A stretch of 25,050 bases of DNA from CBDUQI01 sp965369325 (GCA_965369325.1 CBDUQI010000071.1:1-25050), one strand, 5' to 3'. Shown: positions 14,373-23,180, counted from the stretch's first letter. Numbers and translations: made by a program. The notes: generated by a model not told the origin, from the letters alone.

Positions 14373-16517
14373 ATGAAGCAACTTAACCGGCGCCTGCGCG
14401 CGCCTCGCAGCCTCGCCGCGGGCATGATCCTGGCAATCGGCGCACTGGCTGGGGGTACCAGCGCTTTCGCTCAAGGGATCACATTCAGCAATTATGCAGA
14501 CAACGTGGACTCAGGCATCAACTACGCCCGCGTACCCACGCCGCAGTACATGGCGGCGTTCGACGCACTGCGCGCCGGGTCACTGGAAACACCCGTGACG
14601 CTCGATGATTTTGTCGGCTCGCCCTACAGCCCGCACGGCCAACCCGGTGTCGTGGTGTTCGATCACGACGATGACGGCGATCTTGATATCTATGTCACCA
14701 ATGGGCCGGGCGCGCACAACAGCCTGTATTCCAATCAACTAATAGAAACTGGCGAGTTCGCCCTGGTCGACGTCGCCGTCGCCGCTGGCGTCGGTGCGCT
14801 ATCGCAAGACGGGCGCGGTGCCTGCGCAGGCGACCTGGACAATGACGGCGATAAAGACTTGCTGGTGCTAGGTGGGGACTCTCCCAATATCTTGTTCGAG
14901 AACATCGGCGGCGGCCAGTTTGAGCAACGCGAAAGCAGTGGCGTGGAAGGCGGCCATCGCAGCCACGTCTCCTGCGCTATGGGCGACATCGACAACGACG
15001 GGCTGTTGGACGTGCTGGTCGCCAATGCGTACGACCACAGCAACCTACTCGCTTGCATCGTGGAGCCGCTGGCGGAGAATCAGCACAACCAGTTGTACCT
15101 AAATACCGGCGCACTAAGCTTCGATGATGTCAGCGCCAGTTCCGGCATCGAGAACCTCACCGGGTTCGGTCCAGGCAACGACGGCTCCGCCGGTATTACC
15201 TGGGCGGTCGGCATGATAGACATCGATCGCGACGGAGATACAGACCTGCTGTTCGGCGATGACCAGTGCGCGTTTGTAAAAGCCCAATACGGTGGATTCG
15301 ATCGCGGCTTTGTCCATGTGCTGATCAATGATGGCAGCGGGCAGTTTGTCGACAAGCCCTTTTTGGACTCACCGGTCGCATCCGGCTCATGGATGGGCTT
15401 TGGCTTTGGCGACTTCAACTGCGACACCCACATCGATGTGTTCGGTTCCAACTTTGGCGATTATCATTTAAGCACCGAGGGACTGCCCTTCACGTTTGGT
15501 GATGAGTCCGCACGTTGGCTGCTGGGCGATGGCACCGGCGGGTTTTCCGACCCCGGCGTCGGCGCGACCGGCGCTTCCGTTTTCGGCTGGGGTAACGCGG
15601 TGTATGACTACGACAACGACGGCGACCAGGACATCGCTTACTTGGGCGCGCTGCATGCGAATTTTTACGCCACCGCTGATAACCCCGGCACGGTGCTGTG
15701 GAATCAGAAGTGCTCCGCTGACTTTGTCGGTGACCTGGACGCGCTACGCTCAGCCTACACCAACAACAACGTCACCGGCGTCGCAGGCGGCGATCTAAAC
15801 GGCGACGGCTTCGTCGACCTGGTCACCGTCTCGCGCTACGACGTGCAGGGCGACACCCCGTTGCTGCTCGGCATTGAGTCCCACGGTGCCATCTGGGACG
15901 ACAGCGCGTTTTTCGTCCCCACCTTTGGCCCGGGCCCCAATCCCGGCGAACTGGTGTGGGCCGGCATCGAATTTGACAACGGCACGCTGGGCGTAGAGTT
16001 GAACAGCGGCAACACCAACCACCATATCGGCATCACCGTGATGGGCGCAGTTGGTCTGACGCCGCAGGCATCCGTCAATCGTGACGGTATTGGCGCCGTG
16101 GTGAGTTTTACCCCGCAAGACGGTGGCGACAGCACGTTGGTACCTGTGCACGCCGGCTCCAGCTTTGGCTCTCAACACGCGTTGGAAGCGGTGTTCGGGC
16201 TCGGCACCAACACTCGTGGCAGTGTGGAGGTGGTATGGCCGGGCGGGGTCAAAAATCGCTTGTTCAACGTGCGTGCCGGCGAACGTCTGCACTTCCCAGA
16301 AATTCCGTGCAGCTACGACGGCGACTGGGCCAGCTTCGCGCAGTACAACGGTTGTGTCATCCAGGCGCTGGATGATCTGCAGCGTGCCGGCAATCTCTCG
16401 GCGCAGATGAAACTACGCTTACGCGTAAGTGCCGCGATTGCGCGACTTGCTTACGTAAACCCCGAGCGGGCCGATGACCTGGCAGGCCTTGCCGGGGAGA
16501 AGATCGCCGCGCACTAA
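14373..16517 (+). CDS. CRTAC1-family secreted protein with FG-GAP/VCBS repeats and ASPIC/UnbV end
   Basis: The 714-residue protein starts at ATG 14373, seven bases after AAGGGG, with a signal peptide (SLAAGMILAIGALAGGTSAF, cleavage near residue 33). It contains at least six integrin-like repeats with calcium-binding DxDxDG-type motifs: DHDDDGDLDIYVTN, DLDNDGDKDLLVLG, DIDNDGLLDVLVA, DIDRDGDTDLLFGD, DYDNDGDQDIAYLG and DLNGDGFVDLV, one degenerate (DFNCDTHIDVFG). They predict a beta-propeller. The last part carries the ASPIC/UnbV signature (SVEVVWPGGVKNRLFNVRAG) and a helical tail. Such proteins are secreted or cell-surface; their function is not established. Convergent with the epimerase gene. 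Confidence 0.93.
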   Translation: MKQLNRRLRAPRSLAAGMILAIGALAGGTSAFAQGITFSNYADNVDSGINYARVPTPQYMAAFDALRAGSLETPVTLDDFVGSPYSPHGQPGVVVFDHDDDGDLDIYVTNGPGAHNSLYSNQLIETGEFALVDVAVAAGVGALSQDGRGACAGDLDNDGDKDLLVLGGDSPNILFENIGGGQFEQRESSGVEGGHRSHVSCAMGDIDNDGLLDVLVANAYDHSNLLACIVEPLAENQHNQLYLNTGALSFDDVSASSGIENLTGFGPGNDGSAGITWAVGMIDIDRDGDTDLLFGDDQCAFVKAQYGGFDRGFVHVLINDGSGQFVDKPFLDSPVASGSWMGFGFGDFNCDTHIDVFGSNFGDYHLSTEGLPFTFGDESARWLLGDGTGGFSDPGVGATGASVFGWGNAVYDYDNDGDQDIAYLGALHANFYATADNPGTVLWNQKCSADFVGDLDALRSAYTNNNVTGVAGGDLNGDGFVDLVTVSRYDVQGDTPLLLGIESHGAIWDDSAFFVPTFGPGPNPGELVWAGIEFDNGTLGVELNSGNTNHHIGITVMGAVGLTPQASVNRDGIGAVVSFTPQDGGDSTLVPVHAGSSFGSQHALEAVFGLGTNTRGSVEVVWPGGVKNRLFNVRAGERLHFPEIPCSYDGDWASFAQYNGCVIQALDDLQRAGNLSAQMKLRLRVSAAIARLAYVNPERADDLAGLAGEKIAAH

Positions 16518-16547
16518 TTGCGCGTGATCAACCGCACACCAGTACTG

Positions 16548-17528
16548 CTACGTCGGGTAGGGACCGTCAGCGAATCGCTCGGCGTGGTAGTACTTGGTGC
16601 CAACGGCCCGCGCTAGCTCGCTGCGCGGGTCGACTTTACGGGTCAGGCAATCAAGAATGTGATCGAAATTATAGCGTGGCTCCCAACCTAACGCCGCGCG
16701 GGCCGCGTCGTTTATGTACACTCGGTCGATCGCCTCGAACATGCGCCAGCCGCATTCACCGTATAGCGCCGAAAACTGCGGATAGTACTGAGCTACAACC
16801 TGCGCCGGATGATTGCGTAACCGCGCCAGATCCGTCGCCTGAAAAGGGCTCGTCGCACTCACGATGTAGGTGCCGAAGCCTATCTGCCTCGCACGCTGCG
16901 CCGCCAGCAGATGCGCATCCACCACATCACTCAAATCCACCCGGCGAAATAGAAATTCATTCGCATTGGCATTCTCCGGGGCATAGGCATCACGCACATC
17001 CCGACTGTCATCCTGCTCGGGGAAAAAGCGCGAGGTACGCAGCACGATGCAATCAAGGCCGTGATTGCGGTGAAACAACTGGCACAACCCCTCCGCCGCC
17101 AGCTTAGTGACGCCGTAGACATTCCGTGCGATCGGCTGCACCTGCTCCGTCACCCAGGCGGCGGGCTGATCCAACGGCGGGCGCAGTGCGTCCCCAAATA
17201 CGCTGGTAGTGCTAGTGAACACAAACGCCTTAACGCCGACGGCGCTCGCCGCCTCAAGCAAGGCCAACGTGCCGGCAATATTGGTATCGACAAACTGCTG
17301 TTTGCTATGGGTAACAACGTGCGGCTTGTGCAGCGTGGCACTGTGGTAAACGATGTCGACACCTTGCATGCAGCGATCAACAAACGCCCGATCTGCGATA
17401 GAACCCACACGATGAGTAAAGGGGGATGGCCGGATATCCAGGCCCAGCACCTCATCCGCCCCATCGCTCAGGTGCCGCACCAGCGCTTCACCCAAATGCC
17501 CGGCGCTGCCGGTGACCAACACTCTCAT
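16548..17528 (-). CDS. NAD-dependent epimerase/dehydratase (extended SDR)
   Basis: The 326-residue protein has a Rossmann nucleotide site TGSAGHLG (residues 6-13), Asp31 at the end of the second strand (LGLDIRP), which favours NAD over NADP, and the catalytic Tyr138-x3-Lys142 (NVYGVTK) with a Thr/Ser set in FTSTTSVFGD. This is the extended short-chain dehydrogenase fold used by sugar-nucleotide epimerases, dehydratases and related enzymes. A substrate-binding C-terminal part (VLRTSRFFPEQDD, DLSDVVDAHLLA) is present. The substrate cannot be told. The gene is 66 bp downstream of glutaredoxin on the same strand and is convergent with the CRTAC1 gene. Confidence 0.9.
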   Translation of the reverse strand: MRVLVTGSAGHLGEALVRHLSDGADEVLGLDIRPSPFTHRVGSIADRAFVDRCMQGVDIVYHSATLHKPHVVTHSKQQFVDTNIAGTLALLEAASAVGVKAFVFTSTTSVFGDALRPPLDQPAAWVTEQVQPIARNVYGVTKLAAEGLCQLFHRNHGLDCIVLRTSRFFPEQDDSRDVRDAYAPENANANEFLFRRVDLSDVVDAHLLAAQRARQIGFGTYIVSATSPFQATDLARLRNHPAQVVAQYYPQFSALYGECGWRMFEAIDRVYINDAARAALGWEPRYNFDHILDCLTRKVDPRSELARAVGTKYYHAERFADGPYPT

Positions 17529-17594
17529 CGTTCGCTCCCGAGGCGTTGCGACAAAAGACGCCGGGGCGCGTCTACCCGCTCGACATTTGCCGTG

Positions 17595-17948
17595 TTAGTT
17601 GCTTTCGCCGTAAGCGTTTTGCAGGTAGCGGATAATGTCGGCGGACTCAGGCATCCAATAGTCCTCACCGTCGGCCCGGCGAATTCGTAGCACCGGCACC
17701 GTGCCGCGACCACGCGCCTGCATCAGTTCCTGCTGGGCTTCGCGATCCTGCCACACGTTGCGTGTGCCTGCCTGCACACCCAGCCGCTCCATCACCTGCA
17801 TCACGCGGATGCAAAACCCGCACATGGGTGAGTAGTACAGCTCCAACTCATCACCCTGCGCCGGAGGCGCCACATCGCTGCCAGCCGCCGCGGGGCCAGT
17901 GGTTGTTTGATTACTCATTTTTTCGATTATCCAGGAAAACAAACTCAT
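17595..17948 (-). CDS. Glutaredoxin-like thioredoxin-fold protein
   Basis: The 117-residue protein has a dithiol site Cys43-Gly-Phe-Cys46 (YYSPMCGFCIRVMQVMERLG), the cis-proline at 84-85 (TVPVLRI) and a terminal motif ESADIIRYLQNAYG typical of glutaredoxins and GST N-terminal domains. An N-terminal hydrophobic-amphipathic piece (LFSWIIEKM) and a Pro/Ala-rich linker precede the fold. It likely acts as a glutathione-dependent disulfide reductase. No ribosome-binding site is obvious at ATG 17948; ATG 17918 is an alternative. It lies 59 bp after the gamma carbonic anhydrase gene. Confidence 0.88.
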   Translation of the reverse strand: MSLFSWIIEKMSNQTTTGPAAAGSDVAPPAQGDELELYYSPMCGFCIRVMQVMERLGVQAGTRNVWQDREAQQELMQARGRGTVPVLRIRRADGEDYWMPESADIIRYLQNAYGESN

Positions 17949-18007
17949 AATTGGTCGTCCGATATCCGCCGCAGTGCTAGTCGATACTGAATGCCACGGC
18001 CGAGTTG

Positions 18008-18559
18008 TTAGTGCCCGCTCGCACCCTGGGACAGATACGCATCTTTTAACTTTACATACTTCGGGCCCATCGCCGCCAGCATTGCAATCTCCGCATCGGT
18101 CAACGCGCGCGTACGCCGCGCAGGATTGCCCAGATACAGGCTGCGCCCGACTAGCTGTTGCCCTGGCGTCACCAGGGCGCCAGCGCCAACCAGCACATCC
18201 GCTTCGATCACTACATCGTCCATAACAATCGCCCCCATACCCACCAAGACACGGTCTGCGATGTTGCAGGCGTGCAGAATCACACGGTGACCGATGGTAA
18301 CGTCGGCGCCCAGGATCAGCGGTGTGCCGTTAGCACGATCGGCCCGCGGGCTGCTCACATGCAGCATACTCAAATCCTGCACATTCGTGCGTGCGCCAAT
18401 CTGAATATCGCTGACATCGCCGCGAATCACCGTTTGCGGCCACACCGAGACATCGTCGCCCAGACTTACCCGGCCGATCACCACCGCCGTTGCATCCACA
18501 AACACCCGCTCACCCAGTTGGGGGCGAACTCCGTTTAGAGCACGAATCGATGGTGACAT
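18008..18559 (-). CDS. Gamma-class carbonic anhydrase family protein
   Basis: The 183-residue protein is a left-handed beta-helix with hexapeptide repeats (VIGRVSLGDDVSVW, VLVGMGAIVMDDVVIEADVLVGAGALV). His67, His91 and His96 (LSMLHV, IGHRVILHAC) occupy the three metal-ligand positions known in Cam/CaiE/YrdA-type proteins. ATG 18559 was chosen because GAGGG lies about ten bases upstream; a TTG three codons earlier is also in frame. Many homologues are annotated as carbonic anhydrase without proven activity, so the enzyme role is likely but not certain. It is 79 bp downstream of trpF on the same strand. Confidence 0.92.
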   Translation of the reverse strand: MSPSIRALNGVRPQLGERVFVDATAVVIGRVSLGDDVSVWPQTVIRGDVSDIQIGARTNVQDLSMLHVSSPRADRANGTPLILGADVTIGHRVILHACNIADRVLVGMGAIVMDDVVIEADVLVGAGALVTPGQQLVGRSLYLGNPARRTRALTDAEIAMLAAMGPKYVKLKDAYLSQGASGH

Positions 18560-18618
18560 GGTGCACAAGCCCTCGGCATCCTCTCATCCGGACGATGCGA
18601 CTTTACGCACGTCGCCCA

Positions 18619-18635
18619 GCCGCTGCAGTAGCGGC
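18619..18635 (-). terminator. Short hairpin just downstream of trpF
   Basis: GCCGCT (18619-18624) and AGCGGC (18630-18635) form a 6-bp stem with a 5-nt loop, starting 4 bp after the trpF stop. No T-tract follows, so it may only slow transcription or protect the trp mRNA end. Confidence 0.3.
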
Positions 18636-18638
18636 ACT

Positions 18639-19250
18639 TTAGCATGCCGCTTTGGCGGCTGCCTCGCGCGCCGCCGCGATAAACTCGCGAATTTTGTGCG
18701 GGCACTTCACGCCGGGAGCACTCTCAACACCACTGCTGACATCCACCCCCCACGGTCGTACGCGAGTAATGGCCTCAGCCACGTTATCGGCATCCAGCCC
18801 ACCCGCCAACATCAGGCGTGTGCGGCGCGCTAACGCGCCAGCCGCCGACCAGTCGGCTCGCATGCCCGCACCGCTTTGCGCCGCCTCATACAGAATCACG
18901 CCCTGGCATGGCATCGCCACCACCTGCCCATCGCGGTACACCGGCAACGCGGTGGGCGCGGGCGCGCCGGGATCTGGCGCGGTCAACGCCTGTAGGCTGT
19001 CAGCATCTGCCTGCAGCCAATCTGCTCTAAATTCGCTGAATATTTCCGTGCGAACCGCCGCGTTTACCTTACGCAGTACGGCGACACTCGCAACGTTGGC
19101 CGGCGCGCGCGCGGCGAGCCCAGCGGCCGCTGAAGGGGTGAGGTAGCGTGGTGATCGTGGCTCGAACACAAAGCCGATAAAGTCCGTGCCGGCAGTACAG
19201 GCCTCATCGACCGCGCGCTCGTCAGTTAACCCGCAGATCTTGATCTTCAC
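18639..19250 (-). CDS. trpF: Phosphoribosylanthranilate isomerase
   Basis: TrpF isomerises phosphoribosylanthranilate, step three of the trp branch. The 203-residue frame from GTG 19250 begins VKIKICGLTDERAVDEACTA with catalytic Cys6, then FIGFVFEPRSPRYLT. The C-terminal block RLMLAGGLDADNVAEAI and GVDVSSGVESAPGVK is standard for the (beta/alpha)8 fold. The usual QLHGDE segment is replaced by ADWLQADADSLQAL, and the phosphate-site GGTG-K motif by SGAGMRADWS, so this is a divergent subclass. The GTG is one base after the trpC stop; an upstream frame to 19316 would lie inside trpC. Unlike E. coli, trpC and trpF are separate genes. Confidence 0.9.
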   Translation of the reverse strand: MKIKICGLTDERAVDEACTAGTDFIGFVFEPRSPRYLTPSAAAGLAARAPANVASVAVLRKVNAAVRTEIFSEFRADWLQADADSLQALTAPDPGAPAPTALPVYRDGQVVAMPCQGVILYEAAQSGAGMRADWSAAGALARRTRLMLAGGLDADNVAEAITRVRPWGVDVSSGVESAPGVKCPHKIREFIAAAREAAAKAAC

Positions 19251-19251
19251 G

Positions 19252-20106
19252 CTAACCTGCCGGGGCACGACCGGGCGATGCACTGCGCTCGGCCATCGCA
19301 GCATCACGACCTGCACGAATCATCTCGCGCAGCAGTTCCCCCGGCGTGTGCTCACGCATTAATGCGGAGCCCACCAGAGCGAGCTGGTACCCGAGCCCAA
19401 CTACGCGAGAGGCGTCGGACGCATCGCTTAAACCACTTTCCGCCACGCGGGGATAACGTGCCGGGAACTGTGGCGCGCAATCTGCCAGCCGCGCCGTATC
19501 CACCGCCAGCGTTCGCAGATCGCGCGTGTTGAGTCCCAGTAGGACGTTTGGTGCGGTTGGCGGCAGCGCGGCAGCCCGCGCCAGTTCAGCCCGATCAAAC
19601 GCCTCAAGCAACACAAACATACCTACCTTATGCGCAGCGGCCAGCATGCTTAGCAGCGTGTCGTCGTCCAGCATGCCCAGGATCAGGAGCACGCCGCCTG
19701 CCCCAGCCGCGCGCGCTTCGTACACCTGATACGCATCCACCAGAAAATCCTTGCGCATGACGGGCACGCCAAGCGGGTTCAGTGCATCGGCGGCAGCGCG
19801 CATGTCCTGCAAACTCCCGTGAAACTGCTCAGGCTCGGTAAGCACGGAGACGGCCGCCGCGCCGTGCCGGGCGTAAGCACTGGCACGGGCCACCACATCT
19901 ACCGGCGTTTTGCTCAGCACGCCCGCTGAGGGCGAACGCTTTTTGACTTCCGCAATGACATCGAAGCACTCAGCGCTCAGGTTCAGCTCTGGTGCCGGTG
20001 CGGCCAATTGCGCCTGGTGAATGATTTGTTCCAGCGGCAACTGCGCCTGGGCAGCAGCGCTTCGAGCGGCTGAGCCAGTGGCCATCCGGAGCAGGAAGTC
20101 GCTCAT
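19252..20106 (-). CDS. trpC: Indole-3-glycerol phosphate synthase
   Basis: TrpC closes CdRP to indole-3-glycerol phosphate. The 284-residue (beta/alpha)8 protein has the catalytic block FDVIAEVKKRSPSAGVL, then YARHGAAAVSVLTEPEQFHG, PVMRKDFLVDAYQVYEARAA, LLGLNTRDLRTLAVD, PRVAESGLS and LALVGSALMREHTPGELLRE. The N-terminus (FLLRMATGSAARSAAAQAQL) differs from the common one, and GLNTRDL replaces the frequent GINNRNL, so it belongs to a variant group, matching the divergent trpF next to it. Its ATG overlaps the trpD stop by 4 bp (ATGA), and trpF begins 1 bp after its stop, so coupling is tight. Confidence 0.93.
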   Translation of the reverse strand: MSDFLLRMATGSAARSAAAQAQLPLEQIIHQAQLAAPAPELNLSAECFDVIAEVKKRSPSAGVLSKTPVDVVARASAYARHGAAAVSVLTEPEQFHGSLQDMRAAADALNPLGVPVMRKDFLVDAYQVYEARAAGAGGVLLILGMLDDDTLLSMLAAAHKVGMFVLLEAFDRAELARAAALPPTAPNVLLGLNTRDLRTLAVDTARLADCAPQFPARYPRVAESGLSDASDASRVVGLGYQLALVGSALMREHTPGELLREMIRAGRDAAMAERSASPGRAPAG

Positions 20107-21131
20107 GCGCGCACCTGCGCAAAATCGCCGATCGCCTGCAGCGTACGCGCCGCCGCGCCACTGTCAATAGCCTCATTCGCCATCGCCAGCCCTTCCTGCC
20201 AGCTCGCCGCACGACCACTGATCTCAAGCGCCAGCGCACAACCCAGGGCTAACGCATCACGATGCGCGCCGTGCTCGCGATTCTCAAGCACCGCCCGCAG
20301 ATGCTTCGCGTTGTACGCCGCATCCCCGCCAGCCAGATCCTGTGGCTGGCAGCGGGCAATACCTATCGCCTTCGGGTCGCGCGTGGTGTGCTGCACCTGC
20401 CCCTCGCGCACATCAAACAACTCAAACGTGCCGCAGGGCGTGGCCTCGTCCCAACCGGGGGTCCCGTGCACCACAAACCCGCGTTTGATCGGCAGCCCCG
20501 ATAACGCGTCGGCCATCAGGCGTGCGGTGTCCAGGCTGAACGCGCCCAGCAAATAATAAGGAGGCGCTGCGGGGTTGGTGAGCGGGCCAAGAATATTAAA
20601 CACGGTACGCACAGCCATCGCTTTGCGCACTGGCACCACCGACTTCATCGCGGGGTGGTAGTGAGGAGCAAACATAAACGTAAAACCGGTTGCCTGCAGA
20701 CACGCACCCGCTTGTGCCGGTGCCAGCGGCAGGTTCAACCCCAGTTGCTCAAGCACGTCCGCGCTGCCCGATTTACTGGAGACTGATCGATTGCCATGCT
20801 TTACCACGGGCAGACCCGTAGCCGCCGTCAGTAACGCTGCACCAGTGGAGAGATTCAGGCTGCTGGAGCCATCGCCACCGGTTCCTACGATATCGATGCC
20901 CTCACTCGCATCCAATTGCGGGGCAATAGCAAGCTCACGCATCGCTTTGGCGAATCCGCGCACTTCATCCGCCGTCTCGCCCTTGCTTCGCAGTGCCGCC
21001 AGCAACGCGCCGGACAATGCCGGCTCGATGTCGGCGCTACCAAGAGCCACCATCACCTCGTAGGCCTGCGCTTCGGTCAGGTCACGGCGTTCCAACAACT
21101 GCTCAAGCAGCGCTCGCATCTGCACACTCAC
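20103..21131 (-). CDS. trpD: Anthranilate phosphoribosyltransferase
   Basis: TrpD transfers phosphoribose from PRPP to anthranilate. The 342-residue protein has the PRPP-binding Gly loop GTGGDG (83-88), then SLNLSTGAALLTAATGLPVV, Lys111-His-Gly-Asn-Arg-Ser, and MKSVVPVRKAMAVRTVFNIL with GPLTNPA. These are class III phosphoribosyltransferase hallmarks. The start is GTG 21131 with GGAG ten bases upstream; an ATG four codons later is the alternative. It begins 7 nt after the trpG stop and ends overlapping trpC. It carries no glutamine amidotransferase domain, unlike the E. coli trpGD fusion. Confidence 0.96.
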   Translation of the reverse strand: MSVQMRALLEQLLERRDLTEAQAYEVMVALGSADIEPALSGALLAALRSKGETADEVRGFAKAMRELAIAPQLDASEGIDIVGTGGDGSSSLNLSTGAALLTAATGLPVVKHGNRSVSSKSGSADVLEQLGLNLPLAPAQAGACLQATGFTFMFAPHYHPAMKSVVPVRKAMAVRTVFNILGPLTNPAAPPYYLLGAFSLDTARLMADALSGLPIKRGFVVHGTPGWDEATPCGTFELFDVREGQVQHTTRDPKAIGIARCQPQDLAGGDAAYNAKHLRAVLENREHGAHRDALALGCALALEISGRAASWQEGLAMANEAIDSGAAARTLQAIGDFAQVRA

Positions 21132-21138
21132 TTTCGGG

Positions 21139-21717
21139 TTACTCCAGGAAATTCCCTAACAGCTGATTGCCAAGCGGTGTCAGCACGCTCTCCGGGTGGA
21201 ACTGCACGCCCTGCACATCCAGCTTGCGGTGTCGCACCCCCATAATCTCACCATCGTCCGTATGCGCCGTCACCGCAAGCGTGGTCGGCACGTCGTCTTT
21301 AAGCGCAGCCAGCGAATGATAGCGCCCGGCGGTAAACGGATTGGGTAATCCGCGAAACACGCCGGTTTCATCATGCTCCACCTCCGATGACTTACCGTGC
21401 ATCAGCTCACGAGCCGCACCCACTCGCCCGCCGAACACCTGCACGATACTCTGATGCCCCAGACATACACCCAGCACCGGAATCTCACCAGCAAACGCTT
21501 CGATGAACTCCATGGAGCACCCTGCATCGTCGGGCGTACCCGGCCCCGGCGATATCACCAGGTGCGTGGGCCTGCGCCCGCGCGCGGCATCCAAGGCGAT
21601 GGCATCATTGCGAAACACCTGCACCCGCGCGCCCAGCATACGAAACGCCTGCACCAGGTTAAATGTAAACGAATCGTAGTTATCAATGAGCAGGATATTT
21701 GCCGCTTCCGCGTTCAC
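21139..21717 (-). CDS. trpG: Anthranilate synthase component II (glutamine amidotransferase)
   Basis: TrpG hydrolyses glutamine and passes ammonia to TrpE. The 192-residue protein has the class I glutaminase triad: Cys85 (GVCLGHQS), His174 and Glu176 (VQFHPES). The oxyanion loop SPGPGTPDDAG is also present. GTG 21717 was chosen: it overlaps the trpE stop by 4 bp (GTGA) and has GGAGGG six to seven bases upstream; a TTG two codons earlier is less likely. It could also serve p-aminobenzoate synthesis as PabA, a dual role known in some bacteria, because no other amidotransferase of this type is in the window. Confidence 0.95.
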   Translation of the reverse strand: MNAEAANILLIDNYDSFTFNLVQAFRMLGARVQVFRNDAIALDAARGRRPTHLVISPGPGTPDDAGCSMEFIEAFAGEIPVLGVCLGHQSIVQVFGGRVGAARELMHGKSSEVEHDETGVFRGLPNPFTAGRYHSLAALKDDVPTTLAVTAHTDDGEIMGVRHRKLDVQGVQFHPESVLTPLGNQLLGNFLE

Positions 21718-23099
21718 GCCCAACCCTCCGCCGCCAACAACAGTGCCCGCTCAAGCGCGGCCCCCTTGGACAATACCTCATCATATTCCCGATGCGGCAG
21801 GCTGTCTGCCACAATGCCCGCCCCGGCCTGGTAGCGATAGCGCCCATCGCGGAACACCAGCGTGCGAATCGCAATCGCCTGATCCATCCCGCCGCAGGTC
21901 CCAAAATACCCGACCGTGCCGCCATACAGTCCGCGCCGTTGTGGCTCCAGCTCGTCAATAATCTGCATCGCGCGCACTTTCGGCGCACCCACCAGGGTGC
22001 CGGCCGGGAAAGTGGCAGCAAACAGATCAAACTGATCGTACCGTGGGTCCAGCCCACCGCTGACACCACTCACCATGTGCATCACGTGGCTGTAGTTTTC
22101 AATGTGCTTGTACGGGTCCACCTGAATGGTGCCGGTGGCGGCAACCCGACCAAGATCGTTACGGGCCAGGTCCACCAGCATCACATGCTCAGCGTTTTCT
22201 TTTGCATCCGCCAACAGATCCTCGCGCAAGCTCGCATCCTCCTGCGCGTTGGCACCGCGAGGGCGGGTGCCGGCGATCGGTCGCAGCGAGGCCCGTCCCT
22301 GGCGTAACTTCACCAGCGCTTCAGGCGAAGAGCCGACGATCTGGGTATCACCCATATCGCAAAAGAACATATAGGGGGACGGGTTCACCAGCCGTAAGGC
22401 CCGGTAGACACTAAACGGATCGAGCTCGCTAGCCCCCTCAAAACAAATGGAAAGCACCAGTTGGAACACATCACCCGCGCGAATATGCGCCTGCGTACGG
22501 GCAACGCCAGCCAAAAACGCCTGCCGGCTCAAACTCTGACGTGCCGGCTCAAACTCGCCGGCAGGCACCGGCGGCGGCAGCGGCCCCCGCAACAGGGCAA
22601 TGACCTCCCGGCGCAGTGCCCGACGGGCCGCCTCCGTGCCTTCGTGCAACAGGGCCGCACGGCGAGTCAGATGATCGAAGACCAAGATCGACCGAGTGGC
22701 TAGATATGCCGCCTGTGGATCGCTCAGCACATCCTCCGCCAGATCGGGCAAGGGCTCAAAGTACCGCACCAGATCGTAGCTGCCGACGCCTACCAGCCCG
22801 CCGCTGAAGGGAATATCCAGCGCCGGCTTCGGGCGAGGCGCCTGAGCCAGAGCTTCCCGTAGCGCGGCCAGCAGCTGCTCACGGCTGCGCGGCGTACCGA
22901 ACGGCTGCCCGTCCACCTGCATCTGCCCGCCGTGCAGGCGCAGGTCCAAGGCCTCGCCAAAGCCCAGGAAAGAGTAGCGCGCTACCTGAGTGCCGCCCTC
23001 AACGCTCTCAAGCAGATAGCGTGGCTGCAGCGACGCCAGCTTAAGGAACGCAGAGACCGGTGTGTCGGTATCCGCGATAATGTCGAAGTGTTGACTCAT
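21714..23099 (-). CDS. trpE: Anthranilate synthase component I
   Basis: TrpE makes anthranilate from chorismate with ammonia delivered by TrpG. The 461-residue protein has the chorismate-binding blocks RPIAGTRPRGANAQED, LLADAKENAEHVMLVDLARN, HIENYSHVMHMVSGVSG, FPAGTLVGAPKVRAMQIIDE and YQAGAGIVADSLPHREYDE. The LLES element (residues 29-32), which belongs to the tryptophan feedback site in this family, is present, so the enzyme should be Trp-sensitive. It is first in the operon, preceded by a leader peptide and attenuator. A 15-bp exact direct repeat occurs inside the gene at 22522-22536 and 22542-22556, out of frame with each other. Confidence 0.97.
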   Translation of the reverse strand: MSQHFDIIADTDTPVSAFLKLASLQPRYLLESVEGGTQVARYSFLGFGEALDLRLHGGQMQVDGQPFGTPRSREQLLAALREALAQAPRPKPALDIPFSGGLVGVGSYDLVRYFEPLPDLAEDVLSDPQAAYLATRSILVFDHLTRRAALLHEGTEAARRALRREVIALLRGPLPPPVPAGEFEPARQSLSRQAFLAGVARTQAHIRAGDVFQLVLSICFEGASELDPFSVYRALRLVNPSPYMFFCDMGDTQIVGSSPEALVKLRQGRASLRPIAGTRPRGANAQEDASLREDLLADAKENAEHVMLVDLARNDLGRVAATGTIQVDPYKHIENYSHVMHMVSGVSGGLDPRYDQFDLFAATFPAGTLVGAPKVRAMQIIDELEPQRRGLYGGTVGYFGTCGGMDQAIAIRTLVFRDGRYRYQAGAGIVADSLPHREYDEVLSKGAALERALLLAAEGWA

Positions 23100-23120
23100 T
23101 TACTTTTCAAATTCCAATAA

Positions 23121-23153
23121 AAAACCCATCGCCAGGTACTGGGGATGGGTTTT
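23121..23153 (-). promoter_or_regulatory. trp attenuator terminator with antiterminator alternative
   Basis: Read on the minus strand, AAAACCCATC (23153-23144) pairs with GATGGGTTTT (23130-23121), a perfect 10-bp stem with an inner CCAG-CTGG helix, then six T (23124-23119). This is an intrinsic terminator 20 bp before trpE. An exclusive alternative exists: GGGAGATGG (23194-23186) pairs with CCATCCCC (23148-23141), eight pairs with one bulged A, consuming the terminator's left arm. A third helix, TCTCC (23202-23198) with GGAGA (23193-23189), can mask that antiterminator arm. The set is the classic 1:2, 2:3, 3:4 attenuator logic. Confidence 0.9.
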
Positions 23154-23180
23154 GCAGGCGTAACGCAGTGTACAGCAAGC

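Noticed and set aside
13914..14474. 186-residue reverse frame in the gene-poor stretch
   Set aside because: It runs through the CRTAC1 start and the ParE remnant, which has real homology on the other strand; no domain is recognisable.
21699..22307. 202-residue forward frame over trpE
   Set aside because: It is antisense to an unmistakable trpE and has no motif.
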